Assembly: GCA_947259005.1 (NCBI GenBank)
Contig: CAMYKP010000006.1
Location: 186,001-250,000, forward strand
DNA: 64,000 bases
Source of the DNA: an uncultured Parasphingopyxis sp.
Lineage (GTDB): Bacteria > Pseudomonadota > Alphaproteobacteria > Sphingomonadales > Sphingomonadaceae
Reading direction: 5' to 3'
Under the pieces are notes generated by a model that did no database searches, was not told the origin of the DNA, and saw only the letters and a program-made list of their open reading frames with translations. Within the stretch, counting starts at the first letter, position 1. Each line of letters starts with the position of its first letter. Below are positions 8,062 through 19,674 of this stretch, piece after piece. A program made the translations under genes and the position numbers.

Positions 8062-9660
8062 CCCTCTCGCATCCCCGCTTTCGATTTGGCCAAACAGGGA
8101 ATCGATACCGGTGCCGCTGACCTGCACTGGAATATGACAACATCGCCTCTGGTTGAGGCATCCCTGCAGCGCGGCGAAGGGCGCCTTGCAAAAGACGGCC
8201 CCCTCGTGGTGGAAACCGGTAAACATACTGGGCGCTCGGCCAACGACAAATTCATCGTCCGCGATAGCGAGACAGAGGACACCGTCTGGTGGGGCAAAGT
8301 GAATGTTCCGATGACGCCAGAGCATTTTGCCGCGCTCAAGGAAGATTTCCTTTCCGAGCTGGCGAAAAAGGACAAACTTTTCGTTCAGGACCTTTTCGGT
8401 GGATCGCAGCCGGATCACCGGGTCCGCGTCCGTGTTATCAACGAGCTGGCATGGCATAATCTCTTCATCCGCACCCTGTTGTGCCGCCCGGAGGACGGGG
8501 AACTGGCCGGTTTCGAACCCGAATATACGATCATCGACCTGCCGAGCTTCCAGGCCGATCCGGAGCGCCACGGTACGCGCTCGGAAACGGTCGTCGCCGT
8601 CAATCTCTCTGAAAAGCTGATCCTGATCGGCGGGACGAAATATGCCGGTGAGATGAAGAAATCCGTCTTCGGGATCCTCAACTACAAACTGCCTGCCGAC
8701 GGCATCATGCCGATGCACTGCTCGGCCAATATCAGCCCGGAAGGCGACACTGCTATCTTCTTTGGCCTGTCGGGCACCGGCAAGACCACGCTTTCGGCCG
8801 ATGCGAGCCGGACGCTGATTGGCGATGACGAGCATGGCTGGTCTGACACGGCTGTCTTCAATTTCGAAGGTGGCTGCTACGCCAAGATGATCCGTCTGTC
8901 CGAAGAAGCGGAGCCTGAAATCTACGCGACGACCCGCCGCTTTGGCACGGTTCTCGAAAATGTCGTGATGGATGATGAGAGCCGGGAACTAGATTTCGAC
9001 GATTCGACGCTCGCGGAGAACAGCCGCGGAGCCTATCCGATCGACTTCATTCCCAACAGCTCGGAGGAAAATCTCGGACCGGTTCCGAAAAATGTGATCA
9101 TGCTGACCGCCGATGCGTTCGGCGTGCTGCCTCCGATATCGCGGCTGACGCCGGATCAGGCCATGTATCACTTCCTGTCTGGCTACACCGCCAAGGTTGC
9201 CGGCACGGAAATCGGCGTGACCGAGCCCCAGGCGACCTTCTCGACCTGTTTCGGCGCGCCATTCATGCCCCGGCATCCCAGCGTGTATGGCAATCTTCTC
9301 AAGTCACGCATTGCGAAGGGCGGCGTCAAATGCTGGCTCGTCAATACAGGCTGGACCGGCGGCAAATATGGTGAAGGCAATCGCATGCCGATCAAGGCAA
9401 CGCGGGCGCTGCTCAATGCCGCGCTCGACGGCAGCCTGAACAATGCCGAGTTTCGCACCGATCCCAATTTCGGTTTCGAAGTGCCGGTGTCGGTTGAGGG
9501 TGTCGATGACGCCATTCTGGATCCGCGCAGCACCTGGGCCGATCCGGAAGCCTATGACGAGATGGCGGCTAAACTTGTCGGCCTGTTTATCGAGAATTTC
9601 ACCGAATTCGAACAGCATGTCGATCAGGGCGTGATTGAAGCGGCGCCGACGCCGGCATGA
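8059..9660 (+). CDS. pckA: Phosphoenolpyruvate carboxykinase (ATP)
   Basis: The 533-residue cytosolic enzyme converts oxaloacetate plus ATP to phosphoenolpyruvate, CO2 and ADP, the entry step of gluconeogenesis. The kinase-1a P-loop GLSGTGKTT is at 236-244. The metal/substrate motifs HCSAN (220-224) and [10 protein letters not shown] (about 254-263) are present, as are ETGKHTGRS (52-60) and [11 protein letters not shown]. Full family length. It starts at TTG. It is divergent from chvI, a conserved arrangement in several alphaproteobacteria. Confidence 0.98.
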   Translation: MPSRIPAFDLAKQGIDTGAADLHWNMTTSPLVEASLQRGEGRLAKDGPLVVETGKHTGRSANDKFIVRDSETEDTVWWGKVNVPMTPEHFAALKEDFLSELAKKDKLFVQDLFGGSQPDHRVRVRVINELAWHNLFIRTLLCRPEDGELAGFEPEYTIIDLPSFQADPERHGTRSETVVAVNLSEKLILIGGTKYAGEMKKSVFGILNYKLPADGIMPMHCSANISPEGDTAIFFGLSGTGKTTLSADASRTLIGDDEHGWSDTAVFNFEGGCYAKMIRLSEEAEPEIYATTRRFGTVLENVVMDDESRELDFDDSTLAENSRGAYPIDFIPNSSEENLGPVPKNVIMLTADAFGVLPPISRLTPDQAMYHFLSGYTAKVAGTEIGVTEPQATFSTCFGAPFMPRHPSVYGNLLKSRIAKGGVKCWLVNTGWTGGKYGEGNRMPIKATRALLNAALDGSLNNAEFRTDPNFGFEVPVSVEGVDDAILDPRSTWADPEAYDEMAAKLVGLFIENFTEFEQHVDQGVIEAAPTPA

Positions 9661-9688
9661 TCCGGCCAGCCGAACAAGGAGAATGACG

Positions 9689-10009
9689 ATGGATATCAAT
9701 TCGATTTTGCAGGGACTTGGCGGCGCACCCGACGATGTCACCAATCTTGCTGAAAGAGTCGGCATCGACCCGGCGATGGCCGAGCGTGCTATTGCCGCGC
9801 TCGGCATGACGCATCAGGAAGAGGGTGACACGGTCGAGCTTGCAGCGGAACGCACGGGTCTCGATACTGGTGTGTTGAGCCAGATCGTGAGCCAGATTGG
9901 CGGCGAGGGTTCGCTTTCCAATTTTGCAGGCATGCTGGACCGGGATGGCGACGGCAATCCGCTCGACGATATCGCCGATATGGCAAAGGGCTTCTTTAAT
10001 CGGAGCTAG
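9689..10009 (+). CDS. Small acidic protein, DUF937-like
   Basis: The 106-residue protein starts MDINSILQGLGGAPDD. I chose the ATG at 9689 because AAGGAG lies 7 nt upstream, while an earlier ATG at 9683 is only 1 nt from it. Helical segments with repeated Ala/Leu precede a C-terminal Asp-rich loop DRDGDGNPLDDI, reminiscent of an EF-hand-like loop and of the tail of DUF937 proteins. That family link is a guess from pattern. There is no signal peptide or membrane span. The last 14 nt overlap the end of the convergent nfeD gene. Confidence 0.65.
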   Translation: MDINSILQGLGGAPDDVTNLAERVGIDPAMAERAIAALGMTHQEEGDTVELAAERTGLDTGVLSQIVSQIGGEGSLSNFAGMLDRDGDGNPLDDIADMAKGFFNRS

Positions 10010-10484
10010 GCTCTGAATCCGTTCCGCTCGGCAGGGCGTCGAGCGGAACGACAGCCAGCTGATTGCCTTCCGCACTGACGATCTTCATCCGTGTGCCGAC
10101 ACTCGCATCGGGTCCGGATGCAGCCCAGACGCTGTCGCCGACTTTTACGCGGCCTTGGCCACCCTCGATTGGCACCACAACCTCCACTGTCTGTCCAATC
10201 ATCTGCGCGATCCGGGCATTGAGCAGCGGTGCGCTGGACAGGATCGGATAGACGTCAAACCAGCGTTTCGCGATATATACGGACGCGATGGAGCTCAGCG
10301 CGAAAATGAGGAGCTGAAGTGGCAGGGACAGGGGCAGGGCGAACCCCAATAGACCGGTGAATACCGCCGCTGCGCCCAGAAACATCAGATACGCGCCCGG
10401 GGCGATCATCTCCGTTATCAACAGGATGATCCCCAGGATAATCCACAGCATTTCACCGCTTATTTCCATGCCACCGATATTCAT
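9996..10484 (-). CDS. NfeD family membrane protein
   Basis: The 162-residue short-form NfeD has three or four hydrophobic segments (about 12-30, 33-50, 53-70), then a C-terminal OB-fold-like domain with IGQTVEVVVPIEGGQGRVKVGD. NfeD proteins partner SPFH/stomatin proteins encoded next door and are thought to help membrane quality control. Here it lies 17 nt downstream of the SPFH gene, the usual arrangement. There is no ClpP-like protease domain, so it is not a long-form NfeD. Confidence 0.93.
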   Translation of the reverse strand: MNIGGMEISGEMLWIILGIILLITEMIAPGAYLMFLGAAAVFTGLLGFALPLSLPLQLLIFALSSIASVYIAKRWFDVYPILSSAPLLNARIAQMIGQTVEVVVPIEGGQGRVKVGDSVWAASGPDASVGTRMKIVSAEGNQLAVVPLDALPSGTDSEPSSD

Positions 10485-10501
10485 CGTCTGACCTCCTGAT
10501 C

Positions 10502-11467
10502 CTATTGACCGCTGCGGGGCGGACGACCGGGAACTACCGTCGTACCGGATTTGCCGTCTCCAAAGGCATCTTTTGTCAGCTCGGCAATACCGCCAAGCGT
10601 GCCGATCAGTTGCGTCGCCTCGACCGGGAACAGGATCGTCTTGGCGTTGGGCGAATTGGCGAATGCCGCCACAGTCTTCACATAATCCTGGGCGATGAAA
10701 TAGTTGATCGCTTGGGAGTTGCCGCCGGCGATGGCGTCCGACACCATTTGCGTTGCCTTTGCTTCGGCTTCGGCTTCCCGTTCGCGCGCCTCGGCATCGC
10801 GGAATGCAGCTTCGCGGCGACCTTCCGCTTCGAGAATATTGGCCTGCTTTTCGCCTTCCGACCGCAGGATTTCGGATGCGCGCGCGCCTTCAGCTTCCAG
10901 GATGGTAGCGCGTTTCTCGCGTTCCGCCTTCATCTGGCGCGCCATTGCATCGACAATATCGATGGGCGGCCGAATGTCCTTGACCTCGACGCGGGTGATC
11001 TTGACGCCCCATGGTGTCGTTGCGCCGTCCACAACCATCAGGAGACGCGCGTTGATCTCATCGCGCTTCGACAAAGTCTCATCGAGATCCATCGACCCCA
11101 TCACCGTGCGCAGATTGGTTGTCACCAGATTGAGGATCGCGTTGTACAGATCGGAAACTTCATAGGCTGCTTTCGACGCATCGAGCACCTGGAAGAAGAC
11201 GACGCCATCGGTCGAGATCATCGCATTGTCTTTGGTGATGATTTCCTGACCCGGTATGTCGAGCACCTGTTCCATCATGTTCACCTTGCGGCCAACCCGA
11301 TAGAAAAAGGGCATGAAGAAATTGAAGCCTGGCTGGGCAGTCGTCGTGTACCGACCAAAATATTCGATCGTGTAATTATAGCCCTGGCGAACGATCTTGA
11401 TGCCCATCACGACGAATATGATCGCCAACAGCGCCAGGAACATGACGACTCCGAAAAAACCTTCCAT
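10502..11467 (-). CDS. SPFH domain (stomatin/prohibitin-like) protein
   Basis: The 321-residue protein has an N-terminal membrane anchor (MEGFFGVVMFLALLAII, about 2-22). An SPFH domain follows, with the typical VNMMEQVLDIPGQEIITKDN and GVKITRVEVKDIRPP segments, and then an Ala/Glu-rich coiled coil (about 175-250) with repeated ILEAEG units. It belongs to the QmcA/slipin type that forms large membrane assemblies. I start it at 11467, where GAGGGAG lies 7 nt upstream; a longer frame lacks sense. It is followed by nfeD. Confidence 0.93.
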   Translation of the reverse strand: MEGFFGVVMFLALLAIIFVVMGIKIVRQGYNYTIEYFGRYTTTAQPGFNFFMPFFYRVGRKVNMMEQVLDIPGQEIITKDNAMISTDGVVFFQVLDASKAAYEVSDLYNAILNLVTTNLRTVMGSMDLDETLSKRDEINARLLMVVDGATTPWGVKITRVEVKDIRPPIDIVDAMARQMKAEREKRATILEAEGARASEILRSEGEKQANILEAEGRREAAFRDAEAREREAEAEAKATQMVSDAIAGGNSQAINYFIAQDYVKTVAAFANSPNAKTILFPVEATQLIGTLGGIAELTKDAFGDGKSGTTVVPGRPPRSGQ

Positions 11468-11639
11468 CAAACCGCTCCCTCCAAAAATCTGTCTCTGCAG
11501 GCCATATTGGGCGTAATCGCGCAGACTGCCAAGGTTTAATCGGAAATGGAAAATGCCTCCAAAGGATTGTTTCTGCTGTTCGTCGAACAGGCTCTTCGCG
11601 CGGCTTGCCCAACGCAAACCCAAATGCGATGCACCGATC

Positions 11640-13121
11640 ATGATAGTTCGTGTATTCGCCGCGCTGGCGGTCCTTTTTTCCGCATCCGCATCTGTCGCAC
11701 AAATCCCGCCGACCGAGGCCGATTTGCGGCATCATATCGAAATATTAGCGAGCGACGAGTTTGAAGGCCGCCAACCCGGAACTGCGGGAGAAGCACTGAC
11801 CGCCAGTTATATTGCGAGCCAGTTCTCCGCTGCCGGCCTTTTACCCGGTTTTCGGGGCAATTATTTCCAGCCTGTAGCTCTCGTGACGCGAAGCGATGAT
11901 CGGGTAACGTTCAGTACCCGTGGACCTCGCGGCACGCGGCAGCATGACGGAGAGATTTTTGCGCTGGGCAATACGGATCAGGTGACACTGCAAGATGTGC
12001 CCGTGGTGTTTGTCGGACATGCATTGGATATCGAGAGTGACAGTGATGGAGCTCATGATAGCCGGCGGTATGACGGACAGGCCGTGCTCATGCTGCGCGA
12101 TCACCCCGAAGGGGCGGAGGACGGTCCCTCATTTCGCACTCTCATCGCGCATTTCCGGGAACGTGGCGCCCGCGCGGTCATCGGCATAGTCAAACCAGAT
12201 ATGCCCTGGGAAGCTGCCATGATGGGTATGCGCTTCCGCCAGACCTATCTCGCGTCCCAGCCCCTCACCGAAGTGGAAGCGATTATTTCATGGCTTTCGG
12301 CGACCGCGATCATCGGGGATGCCGGGCTATTTTTGCCGACCTTGCTGGCCCAGGCTTCTGCCGTGGATTTCGAGCCGATCACGCTCGATCTCAGCATCAG
12401 TATGCAAGTTTCCACTGCAATCGACCGCTATGACGGGATTAATGTTGTCGCCCGCCTGCCCGGCACCGATCAAAGGGGCGAGACCGTCCTGTTCTCGGCG
12501 CATCATGACCATTTCGGTATTTGCCGCCCGGACAGCGATGAAGACCGCATCTGCAATGGCGCTGTCGACAATGCCAGCGGAACAGCGGCGTTGATCGAGA
12601 CCGCCCGGGTCCTGGCTTCCGAACCCCGGCTACCGCGTGACATCCTGTTCGTCACGACGACGGCCGAAGAAGACGGATTGCTGGGTGCGCAGGCCTTTGT
12701 GCAGTCCATCCCGGTTCCGCTTGACGGGATTGTCGCCGCGTTCAACCTCGACACGATCGCAATTGCACCGGCTGGCGCGCCGGTAGGCATAGTCGGGCGC
12801 GGGATGACGCCGCTGGACAGCCTTATCGATCGCGTCGTGAGCGAACAGGGGCGTACACCACATGAAGGGCTGGAAGTGAACGCATTTGTGCAACGCCATG
12901 ATGGCTGGGCGTTTTACCAATATGGCGTACCGGCAGTAATGGTCGGTGGATCCTTTACCGACCCGGAACTGCTGACCGGATTCCTGCGCGGCCGTTATCA
13001 TCGCTATGATGATGACATGACGGACATCGAGCTGGGCGGTGCAACGGAAGACACCTTGCTGCATATTGCCCTTGGCCGCGCTTTTGCCGATCCCGCACGA
13101 TATCCGGGGCCTAGGCGCTAG
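11640..13121 (+). CDS. Secreted M28 family metallopeptidase
   Basis: The 493-residue protein starts with a Sec signal peptide (MIVRVFAALAVLFSASASVAQ has a likely cut after AQ). A PA-like insert region occupies roughly 100-230 and the M28 zinc peptidase core follows. Metal-site motifs are SAHHDHFG, the bridging Asp in GAVDNASG, the catalytic pair in TTAEEDGLLGA, a later Asp (FNLDT) and His (RYHRYDDD). It is probably a periplasmic aminopeptidase; the substrate is unknown. The ribosome site is weak, so the start rests on the signal peptide. A longer frame to 11553 gives no sensible N-terminus. Confidence 0.88.
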   Translation: MIVRVFAALAVLFSASASVAQIPPTEADLRHHIEILASDEFEGRQPGTAGEALTASYIASQFSAAGLLPGFRGNYFQPVALVTRSDDRVTFSTRGPRGTRQHDGEIFALGNTDQVTLQDVPVVFVGHALDIESDSDGAHDSRRYDGQAVLMLRDHPEGAEDGPSFRTLIAHFRERGARAVIGIVKPDMPWEAAMMGMRFRQTYLASQPLTEVEAIISWLSATAIIGDAGLFLPTLLAQASAVDFEPITLDLSISMQVSTAIDRYDGINVVARLPGTDQRGETVLFSAHHDHFGICRPDSDEDRICNGAVDNASGTAALIETARVLASEPRLPRDILFVTTTAEEDGLLGAQAFVQSIPVPLDGIVAAFNLDTIAIAPAGAPVGIVGRGMTPLDSLIDRVVSEQGRTPHEGLEVNAFVQRHDGWAFYQYGVPAVMVGGSFTDPELLTGFLRGRYHRYDDDMTDIELGGATEDTLLHIALGRAFADPARYPGPRR

Positions 13122-14642
<1,521 letters not shown>

Positions 14643-14645
14643 GCG

Positions 14646-15830
14646 ATGAGGCCCGCCGCACGTCTGCAAGCGGCAATAGAGCTGCTGGACGAGATCATCG
14701 AGGCGGCGCGCGGAAACGGGGCGGCAGCCGATACGATCATCAAACGCTATTTCAAGACGCGGCGCTATGCTGGTTCGAAAGACCGGCGTGCCGTTCGCGA
14801 ACTGGTCTATGCGGCAATCCGCAGACATGGGGTAGCGCCGTTCAGCGGCCGCGCGGCGCTGGCTGGCCTTGCGCAGGACCAGCCCGATCTGCAGTCCCTC
14901 TTCGACGGATCGGAGCATGGCCCCGGCAAACTGGCCGCCAACGAAATCGGTGCGATACCGGGCGGGGTACCGGAATGGCTGCGCCGGGAATTTGCCAGCG
15001 CTGTCGATGACGGGGACATTCAAAGCCTGACGGGGCGTGCGCCCCTCGATATCCGCGTGAACCTCGGCCGAACGTCGCGGGAGTCCGTGCTCGGGCAAAT
15101 CGAGGGCGCGGAGATGGGGGCGCTGAGCGCCTCTTCCGTGAGATTGCCTCAGGGTTTCCCGATCGAACAGCACGATCTTTGGAAAGACGGCCTTGTCGAT
15201 ATCCAGGATGAAGGCAGCCAGTATATCGTAGATCAGTGCGCGGCCGAGCCCGGCATGACAATCGTCGATCTGTGCGCGGGCGGCGGGGGCAAAACGCTTG
15301 CCTTGTACGACCGGATCAGAGGCAATGGCCGCCTGATTGCCTGCGATATCGATCGCAAACGCCTGTCCAACATTGCGCCTCGTGCGGAACGCGCCGGAAT
15401 GACGGGCATCGAAACTCGGCTGCTCAATCCCCAGCAGGAAAGCGCCTTGCTCGCCGATATCGAGGGCGCGGCGGATATCGTTCTCGTCGATGCGCCCTGT
15501 AGCGGCACCGGAACATGGCGCCGCAATCCGGAAGCGCGGTGGCGGCTCAACGAACGCGCGATCTCCCGTTACGCCGACACCCAGGCGCAGTTGCTGGATA
15601 TCGCTGCCCCGCTTGTAAAACCGGACGGATATCTGGTTTATATCGTCTGTTCTCTGTTGGCGCGGGAAGGGGAAGGGCAAATCGCCGTATTTCTGCAAAC
15701 CCGTTCGGATTTCAGCAAGGTAGACGCTGCTAACACCAAGGCATTGGCGTCGGGCGACGGATTCATCCTTACTCCGGCTCGCCACGGAACCGACGGGTTT
15801 TTCTTCGCAAGGCTTCAACGGTCATGCTAG
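14646..15830 (+). CDS. RsmB/NOP2-type RNA cytosine-C5 methyltransferase
   Basis: The 394-residue protein has an N-terminal NusB-like helical region (about 1-130). The Rossmann SAM domain follows, with [14 protein letters not shown] (207-220), the PCSGTG motif (Cys285) and the second catalytic Cys in YIVCSLL (Cys335). The family methylates C5 of cytosine, in RsmB position 967 of 16S rRNA; the exact target here is inferred. It is slightly shorter than E. coli RsmB and follows guaB closely. Confidence 0.9.
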   Translation: MRPAARLQAAIELLDEIIEAARGNGAAADTIIKRYFKTRRYAGSKDRRAVRELVYAAIRRHGVAPFSGRAALAGLAQDQPDLQSLFDGSEHGPGKLAANEIGAIPGGVPEWLRREFASAVDDGDIQSLTGRAPLDIRVNLGRTSRESVLGQIEGAEMGALSASSVRLPQGFPIEQHDLWKDGLVDIQDEGSQYIVDQCAAEPGMTIVDLCAGGGGKTLALYDRIRGNGRLIACDIDRKRLSNIAPRAERAGMTGIETRLLNPQQESALLADIEGAADIVLVDAPCSGTGTWRRNPEARWRLNERAISRYADTQAQLLDIAAPLVKPDGYLVYIVCSLLAREGEGQIAVFLQTRSDFSKVDAANTKALASGDGFILTPARHGTDGFFFARLQRSC

Positions 15831-15862
15831 AAGAGCGTGAGGAAACTGTAACGGAGCTTATT

Positions 15863-16387
15863 ATGCGCCTATCGCCGCTTGCCATTGCCCTTTCACTGAC
15901 CCTCGCCACGGTATCGAGCAGTGTTCATGGGCAAAGGGTCGATGACGATATCGATCCGCAGTCGGTGGCGCTTGTCGAGGCAGGGCGAGCCGCCTTGGCA
16001 GAAGGTGATAACCAGCGTGCCGCCGATTTAGTCGAAAGCGCACTGGCCGTGGACCCGCGCAACCGGGACGGCTTCATCGCACTGGCGGAAATTGCCGAAG
16101 CCCGCCAATTGCCGGGCAAGGCAATCCGTTTCTACCGGGAAGCCCTGACGATTGATCCGAACGACCTTGCCGCACTTGCAGGGCAGGGTCGGGTTCTTGT
16201 CAGTCGCGGTGCTGTCGAACGTGCGCGCCTGAACCTGGTGCGCATTGAAGCGCTTTGCGAAGGCGAATGCCCTGAAGCGGTTTCGCTTGCCTCCGCCATC
16301 GAATCAGGCCCGCCGACAGCCCAGGTCGCTGCACGGGATGTTCCGGTACCCGCGACAGAGGCCGAGGACGTGGTTAGCCCTCAATAG
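15863..16387 (+). CDS. Secreted TPR-repeat protein
   Basis: The 174-residue protein has a signal peptide ([20 protein letters not shown], likely cut near VHG-Q) and two to three tetratricopeptide units at about 45-130 ([38 protein letters not shown]). I start it at 15863, with GGAG about 6 nt upstream, rather than at the longer frame that overlaps the methylase gene. It probably acts as a periplasmic protein-protein adaptor, partner unknown. Its end overlaps rsmA by 14 nt tail to tail. Confidence 0.8.
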   Translation: MRLSPLAIALSLTLATVSSSVHGQRVDDDIDPQSVALVEAGRAALAEGDNQRAADLVESALAVDPRNRDGFIALAEIAEARQLPGKAIRFYREALTIDPNDLAALAGQGRVLVSRGAVERARLNLVRIEALCEGECPEAVSLASAIESGPPTAQVAARDVPVPATEAEDVVSPQ

Positions 16388-17204
16388 GGCCAATTGCGCG
16401 AGCGAGATTCACATATTCGCTGATTGCCAGCGTTTCCGCCCGCCGCGTTTCATCAATCCCCAAATTTCCAAGACACTCAAGAGCATCTGGAAGGTTTTTG
16501 AGACTTTGTCGGAGCATTTTGCGGCGCTGACCAAAGGCCGCCTGGGTGAGTTTGCCCATGGTTTCGACAAAGACACCGTCGGGTGCCTGTTTCGGCGTGA
16601 TATGCACGACCGCCGACATTACTTTAGGTGGCGGTACGAAGGCGGATCTGTGGACCTTCAAGGCGATGGCTGCCTCGGAACGCCACTGGGCAAGCACCGA
16701 AAGCCGTCCATAGGCCGAATTTCCGGGCTGGGCCACGATCCGGCGTGCAACTTCTTCCTGAAACATCAGGGTCAGCGATCGCCACCAGGGCGGCCATTCG
16801 CGTTCGGTGAGCCAGCGTACGAGCAACGCCGTTCCGATATTATAGGGCAGATTGGCAATGATGTGTGCGCCGGCACCGGCTACTTTACGCTCATCGATAG
16901 CCAGCGCGTCGCCCGGCATTACGGTCAGCTTTCCGGGAAAATACTGTGTCAGTTCATCAAGCGCAGCGATACAGCGATCATCGCGTTCCACCGCGACTAC
17001 GCTGGCTCCCGCTGATAGCAGGGCCCGTGTCAGGCCGCCGGGGCCGGGGCCGACTTCATAGACGTTCTGCCCCTCAAGATTGCCCGGAATGGCGGCAATC
17101 CGTGCGAGCAACTGTCCATCGAGGAGGAAATTCTGGCCCAGGGCCTTGTTCGCGCGAAGCCCGTGCCGGGCAATGATCTCACGAAGCGGGGGCAGGGAGT
17201 TCAC
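16374..17204 (-). CDS. rsmA: 16S rRNA dimethyladenosine methyltransferase
   Basis: The 276-residue KsgA/RsmA enzyme dimethylates two adjacent adenines near the 3' end of 16S rRNA late in 30S assembly. Visible motifs are [14 protein letters not shown], the SAM loop [12 protein letters not shown] and the catalytic NLPYNIGT. It starts at GTG and overlaps the pdxA stop by 4 nt. It is the last gene of lptD-surA-pdxA-rsmA, the order known from E. coli. Confidence 0.97.
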   Translation of the reverse strand: MNSLPPLREIIARHGLRANKALGQNFLLDGQLLARIAAIPGNLEGQNVYEVGPGPGGLTRALLSAGASVVAVERDDRCIAALDELTQYFPGKLTVMPGDALAIDERKVAGAGAHIIANLPYNIGTALLVRWLTEREWPPWWRSLTLMFQEEVARRIVAQPGNSAYGRLSVLAQWRSEAAIALKVHRSAFVPPPKVMSAVVHITPKQAPDGVFVETMGKLTQAAFGQRRKMLRQSLKNLPDALECLGNLGIDETRRAETLAISEYVNLARAIGPIEG

Positions 17205-18205
17205 GCAGCAACGCTGCCTTCATACACTAGGCGCTGTTCCGCGCAGAAGGCGGCAAGGCTGATTGCAGCGATAGTCGCGCCGGGGTTGGCGATATTTTTG
17301 CCGGCAATCTCGAAAGCCGTTCCATGATCGGGAGACGTCCGGACGATGGGCAGGCCCAGCGTGAGGTTCACCCCTTCATCGAAATGCAGGGTTTTCAGCG
17401 GGATAAGGGCTTGATCATGGTAGAGGCAAAGCGCGACATCATATTTCTCGCGCGCAGCTGGATGAAACATCGTGTCGGCAGCGAAAGGTCCCATGGCATT
17501 GAGCCCTTCCTCGCGAAGCTGGGCGAGGGCCGGTTCGACAATATCGATCTCTTCGCGACCCAGCGCCCCGAATTCACCCGCATGGGGATTCAGCCCCGCA
17601 AAGGCGAGTCGCGGCTCGGCAATGCCGAAGTTTCGTTCCAGCCCGCGCGCAGCGGCCCGTCCCTTGTTGACGATCATTTCGATTGAAATCACATCCGGCA
17701 CGTCGCGCAGTGGTATATGGGTCGTCATCGGAATCGTTCGCAGGCTCGGGCCAGCAAGCATCATCGCAATATTGTCCCGCGACACGCCGCAGCGTTCCGC
17801 AACGAATTCGGTCTGCCCGGGATGCGTAAATCCGATGTCGTACAGCCTGCTCTTGGAAACAGGACCGGTAACAACCGCCTGCACCGCATCGGATCGAGCT
17901 AAACCGACAGCCAGTTCCAGGGAATCGAGGGCGCATCGCGCGCCTTCGGGCGTTGGAACACCGGGCGTTACAGTTTCGCCGCTCTCAACCGGCAGCAGGG
18001 GAAGGGCACGGTCGAACACGGCCTCCGCTTCGTCGGGGGATCCGATCTTTTCGACCGGACCTTCCCAGACTGCGCGAACCGATCCGGGGTCGCCTACCGC
18101 AAAAAAAGGTTTGAGCTTGTGATCGTAGCGTTCAGACCAGGTTTTTCCGGTGATTTCCGGACCGATACCCGCCGGATCGCCCAGAGATACTGCTATCGGC
18201 GTCAC
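17201..18205 (-). CDS. pdxA: 4-hydroxythreonine-4-phosphate dehydrogenase
   Basis: The 334-residue enzyme oxidises 4-phosphohydroxy-L-threonine in the DXP-dependent pathway to pyridoxal phosphate. The N-terminal SLGDPAGIGPEI, the metal-binding TGPVSK and FTHPGQTEF segments, and the LYHDQALIPLK motif are all present. It starts at GTG, 12 nt after the surA stop, and overlaps rsmA by 4 nt. Confidence 0.97.
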   Translation of the reverse strand: MTPIAVSLGDPAGIGPEITGKTWSERYDHKLKPFFAVGDPGSVRAVWEGPVEKIGSPDEAEAVFDRALPLLPVESGETVTPGVPTPEGARCALDSLELAVGLARSDAVQAVVTGPVSKSRLYDIGFTHPGQTEFVAERCGVSRDNIAMMLAGPSLRTIPMTTHIPLRDVPDVISIEMIVNKGRAAARGLERNFGIAEPRLAFAGLNPHAGEFGALGREEIDIVEPALAQLREEGLNAMGPFAADTMFHPAAREKYDVALCLYHDQALIPLKTLHFDEGVNLTLGLPIVRTSPDHGTAFEIAGKNIANPGATIAAISLAAFCAEQRLVYEGSVAA

Positions 18206-18217
18206 GATGCTTCCGGA

Positions 18218-19564
18218 TCAACGATAATCGATGACGGCATCACGTCGCAGATCGCGCAAATAGCGGCGTGCGCGGCGGTCGGCCCGTTCCTGCTCAAGCC
18301 GGATCGTAATCTGCTCCGCGTCGGGCTCAGTTGTCGCTGGCGGATCGTCTCGGCCACACAGTACGAGAACGCGGACGCCGTCTGTAAGCGAACCGAACGG
18401 AGCAGTAGCCTGACCGACCTGCAGGTTCATGATGTTCCGCTGCAAAACTTCCGGCAGGTCACCAAGGCGAATCCCGTCATTCTGGACGACTTCACCACCA
18501 AATTCGCTGGCAATGGCCGAAGACGCGCCGCAGCCGCCGCCAGCCTGGGTCGCTGCAGCAAAAGCTTCGATACGCGGTTCGGCGACTTCCCGTGCCGTCC
18601 CCGGTGGAAAATTCAGGGTTATCTGAGTGAGGCTCAATACGGCATCGCGCGGATTGCCGACCAGAACCTGTCGCTGGTCGATCAGGGCAATGATCGAAAA
18701 GCCACCGGGAATGGGAATAGGCTGGCTAACCCCGCCGACCGGCATCTGGGTAACCACAGCGGCAAGTTCAGGCGGCAATTGCCCCGGTCGCAGCCAACCA
18801 AGATCACCACCTACTGCGGCCGTCGATGCCTGAGAAAATTGGCGGGCATAGGCCTGAAAGGAACCACCGGACTGGATTTGCTGCAACAGGCGCATCGCGC
18901 CATCAAGCATTTCGGCCTGGTTGTCAGGTCGGGCGGGAAGATAGATTTCCGCAACGCGATATTCGGTCTGACCGCGCGATGATTCGAGACGATCGACAAT
19001 GGCCTGCACCTCGGCATCGCTGACGCCAACGGTTGGATTGACGTACCGGCGCAAAAGCCTGCGCCATGCAAGCTCGCCTTCGATCTGCTTGCGCATGGAC
19101 CGGGAGGAGCTGCCCTGTGTTTCCAGGAATTGCCCGAATTCTTCTATCGTTGAGCCATTCCGCTGGGCAACCTGGGTGAATGTCTGATCGATTTCGGCGG
19201 CCGAGATAACGATGTCGTTGGCACGGGCTTCCTGGATCTGGAGCATCTCATCGATCAGGTTGCGAACAATCTGCATTCGCAGCCTTGTCCGTTCCTCATC
19301 GCTGATTCGTGCATCGGCATTCGCAGCCAGGAAAAGATTGAGCCGATGATCGACATCCGTCCGGGTGACAATCTCCCCGTTGACGATTGCGGTCGGCGTG
19401 CGGATGTTGGGATCGCGGTTGCCGAAAACGGTGAAGGTCGGCGGCAGACCAAGCTGAGCCGCAGTATTGGCCATGATGTCTTCAGGCGTTGGCTGTGCTG
19501 CAACGTGCGACGTTGCCAGGGCAGCGAGCCCAGCAACAGCGAATATCTTGAAGGTTCGGCGCAT
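18218..19564 (-). CDS. surA: Periplasmic SurA-like peptidyl-prolyl isomerase
   Basis: The 448-residue chaperone helps outer-membrane proteins fold. It has a signal peptide ending near SHVAAQ, an N-terminal SurA helical domain (about 45-160) and one clear parvulin-type PPIC domain (about 170-280; QFSQASTAAVGGDLGWL and the GGFSIIALIDQR end). A second degenerate PPIC-like stretch follows. I start it at 19564, with GGAGGTG 5 nt upstream, not at the longer frame. It lies downstream of lptD, whose product is a classical SurA client. Confidence 0.92.
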   Translation of the reverse strand: MRRTFKIFAVAGLAALATSHVAAQPTPEDIMANTAAQLGLPPTFTVFGNRDPNIRTPTAIVNGEIVTRTDVDHRLNLFLAANADARISDEERTRLRMQIVRNLIDEMLQIQEARANDIVISAAEIDQTFTQVAQRNGSTIEEFGQFLETQGSSSRSMRKQIEGELAWRRLLRRYVNPTVGVSDAEVQAIVDRLESSRGQTEYRVAEIYLPARPDNQAEMLDGAMRLLQQIQSGGSFQAYARQFSQASTAAVGGDLGWLRPGQLPPELAAVVTQMPVGGVSQPIPIPGGFSIIALIDQRQVLVGNPRDAVLSLTQITLNFPPGTAREVAEPRIEAFAAATQAGGGCGASSAIASEFGGEVVQNDGIRLGDLPEVLQRNIMNLQVGQATAPFGSLTDGVRVLVLCGRDDPPATTEPDAEQITIRLEQERADRRARRYLRDLRRDAVIDYR

Positions 19565-19674
19565 TGTGCACCTCCGGTTATTTTCACGCATTACGTTTAA
19601 GAATCCTATTTCTGCACAGGCACATGGCCAGCATTATTTAGCGCCTAATAGAACGAATGTTCCTGAATGACAGC

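Noticed and set aside
7891-8835. A 314-codon minus frame covering the start of pckA and its upstream gap
   Set aside because: Antisense to the well-supported pckA; no motif and no ribosome site.
19651-19662. GAAC-N4-GTTC palindrome in the lptD-surA gap, like a Gram-positive LexA box
   Set aside because: Alphaproteobacterial LexA uses the direct repeat GTTC-N7-GTTC, as seen at recA here. A single 8-base match in an AT-rich gap can arise by chance.
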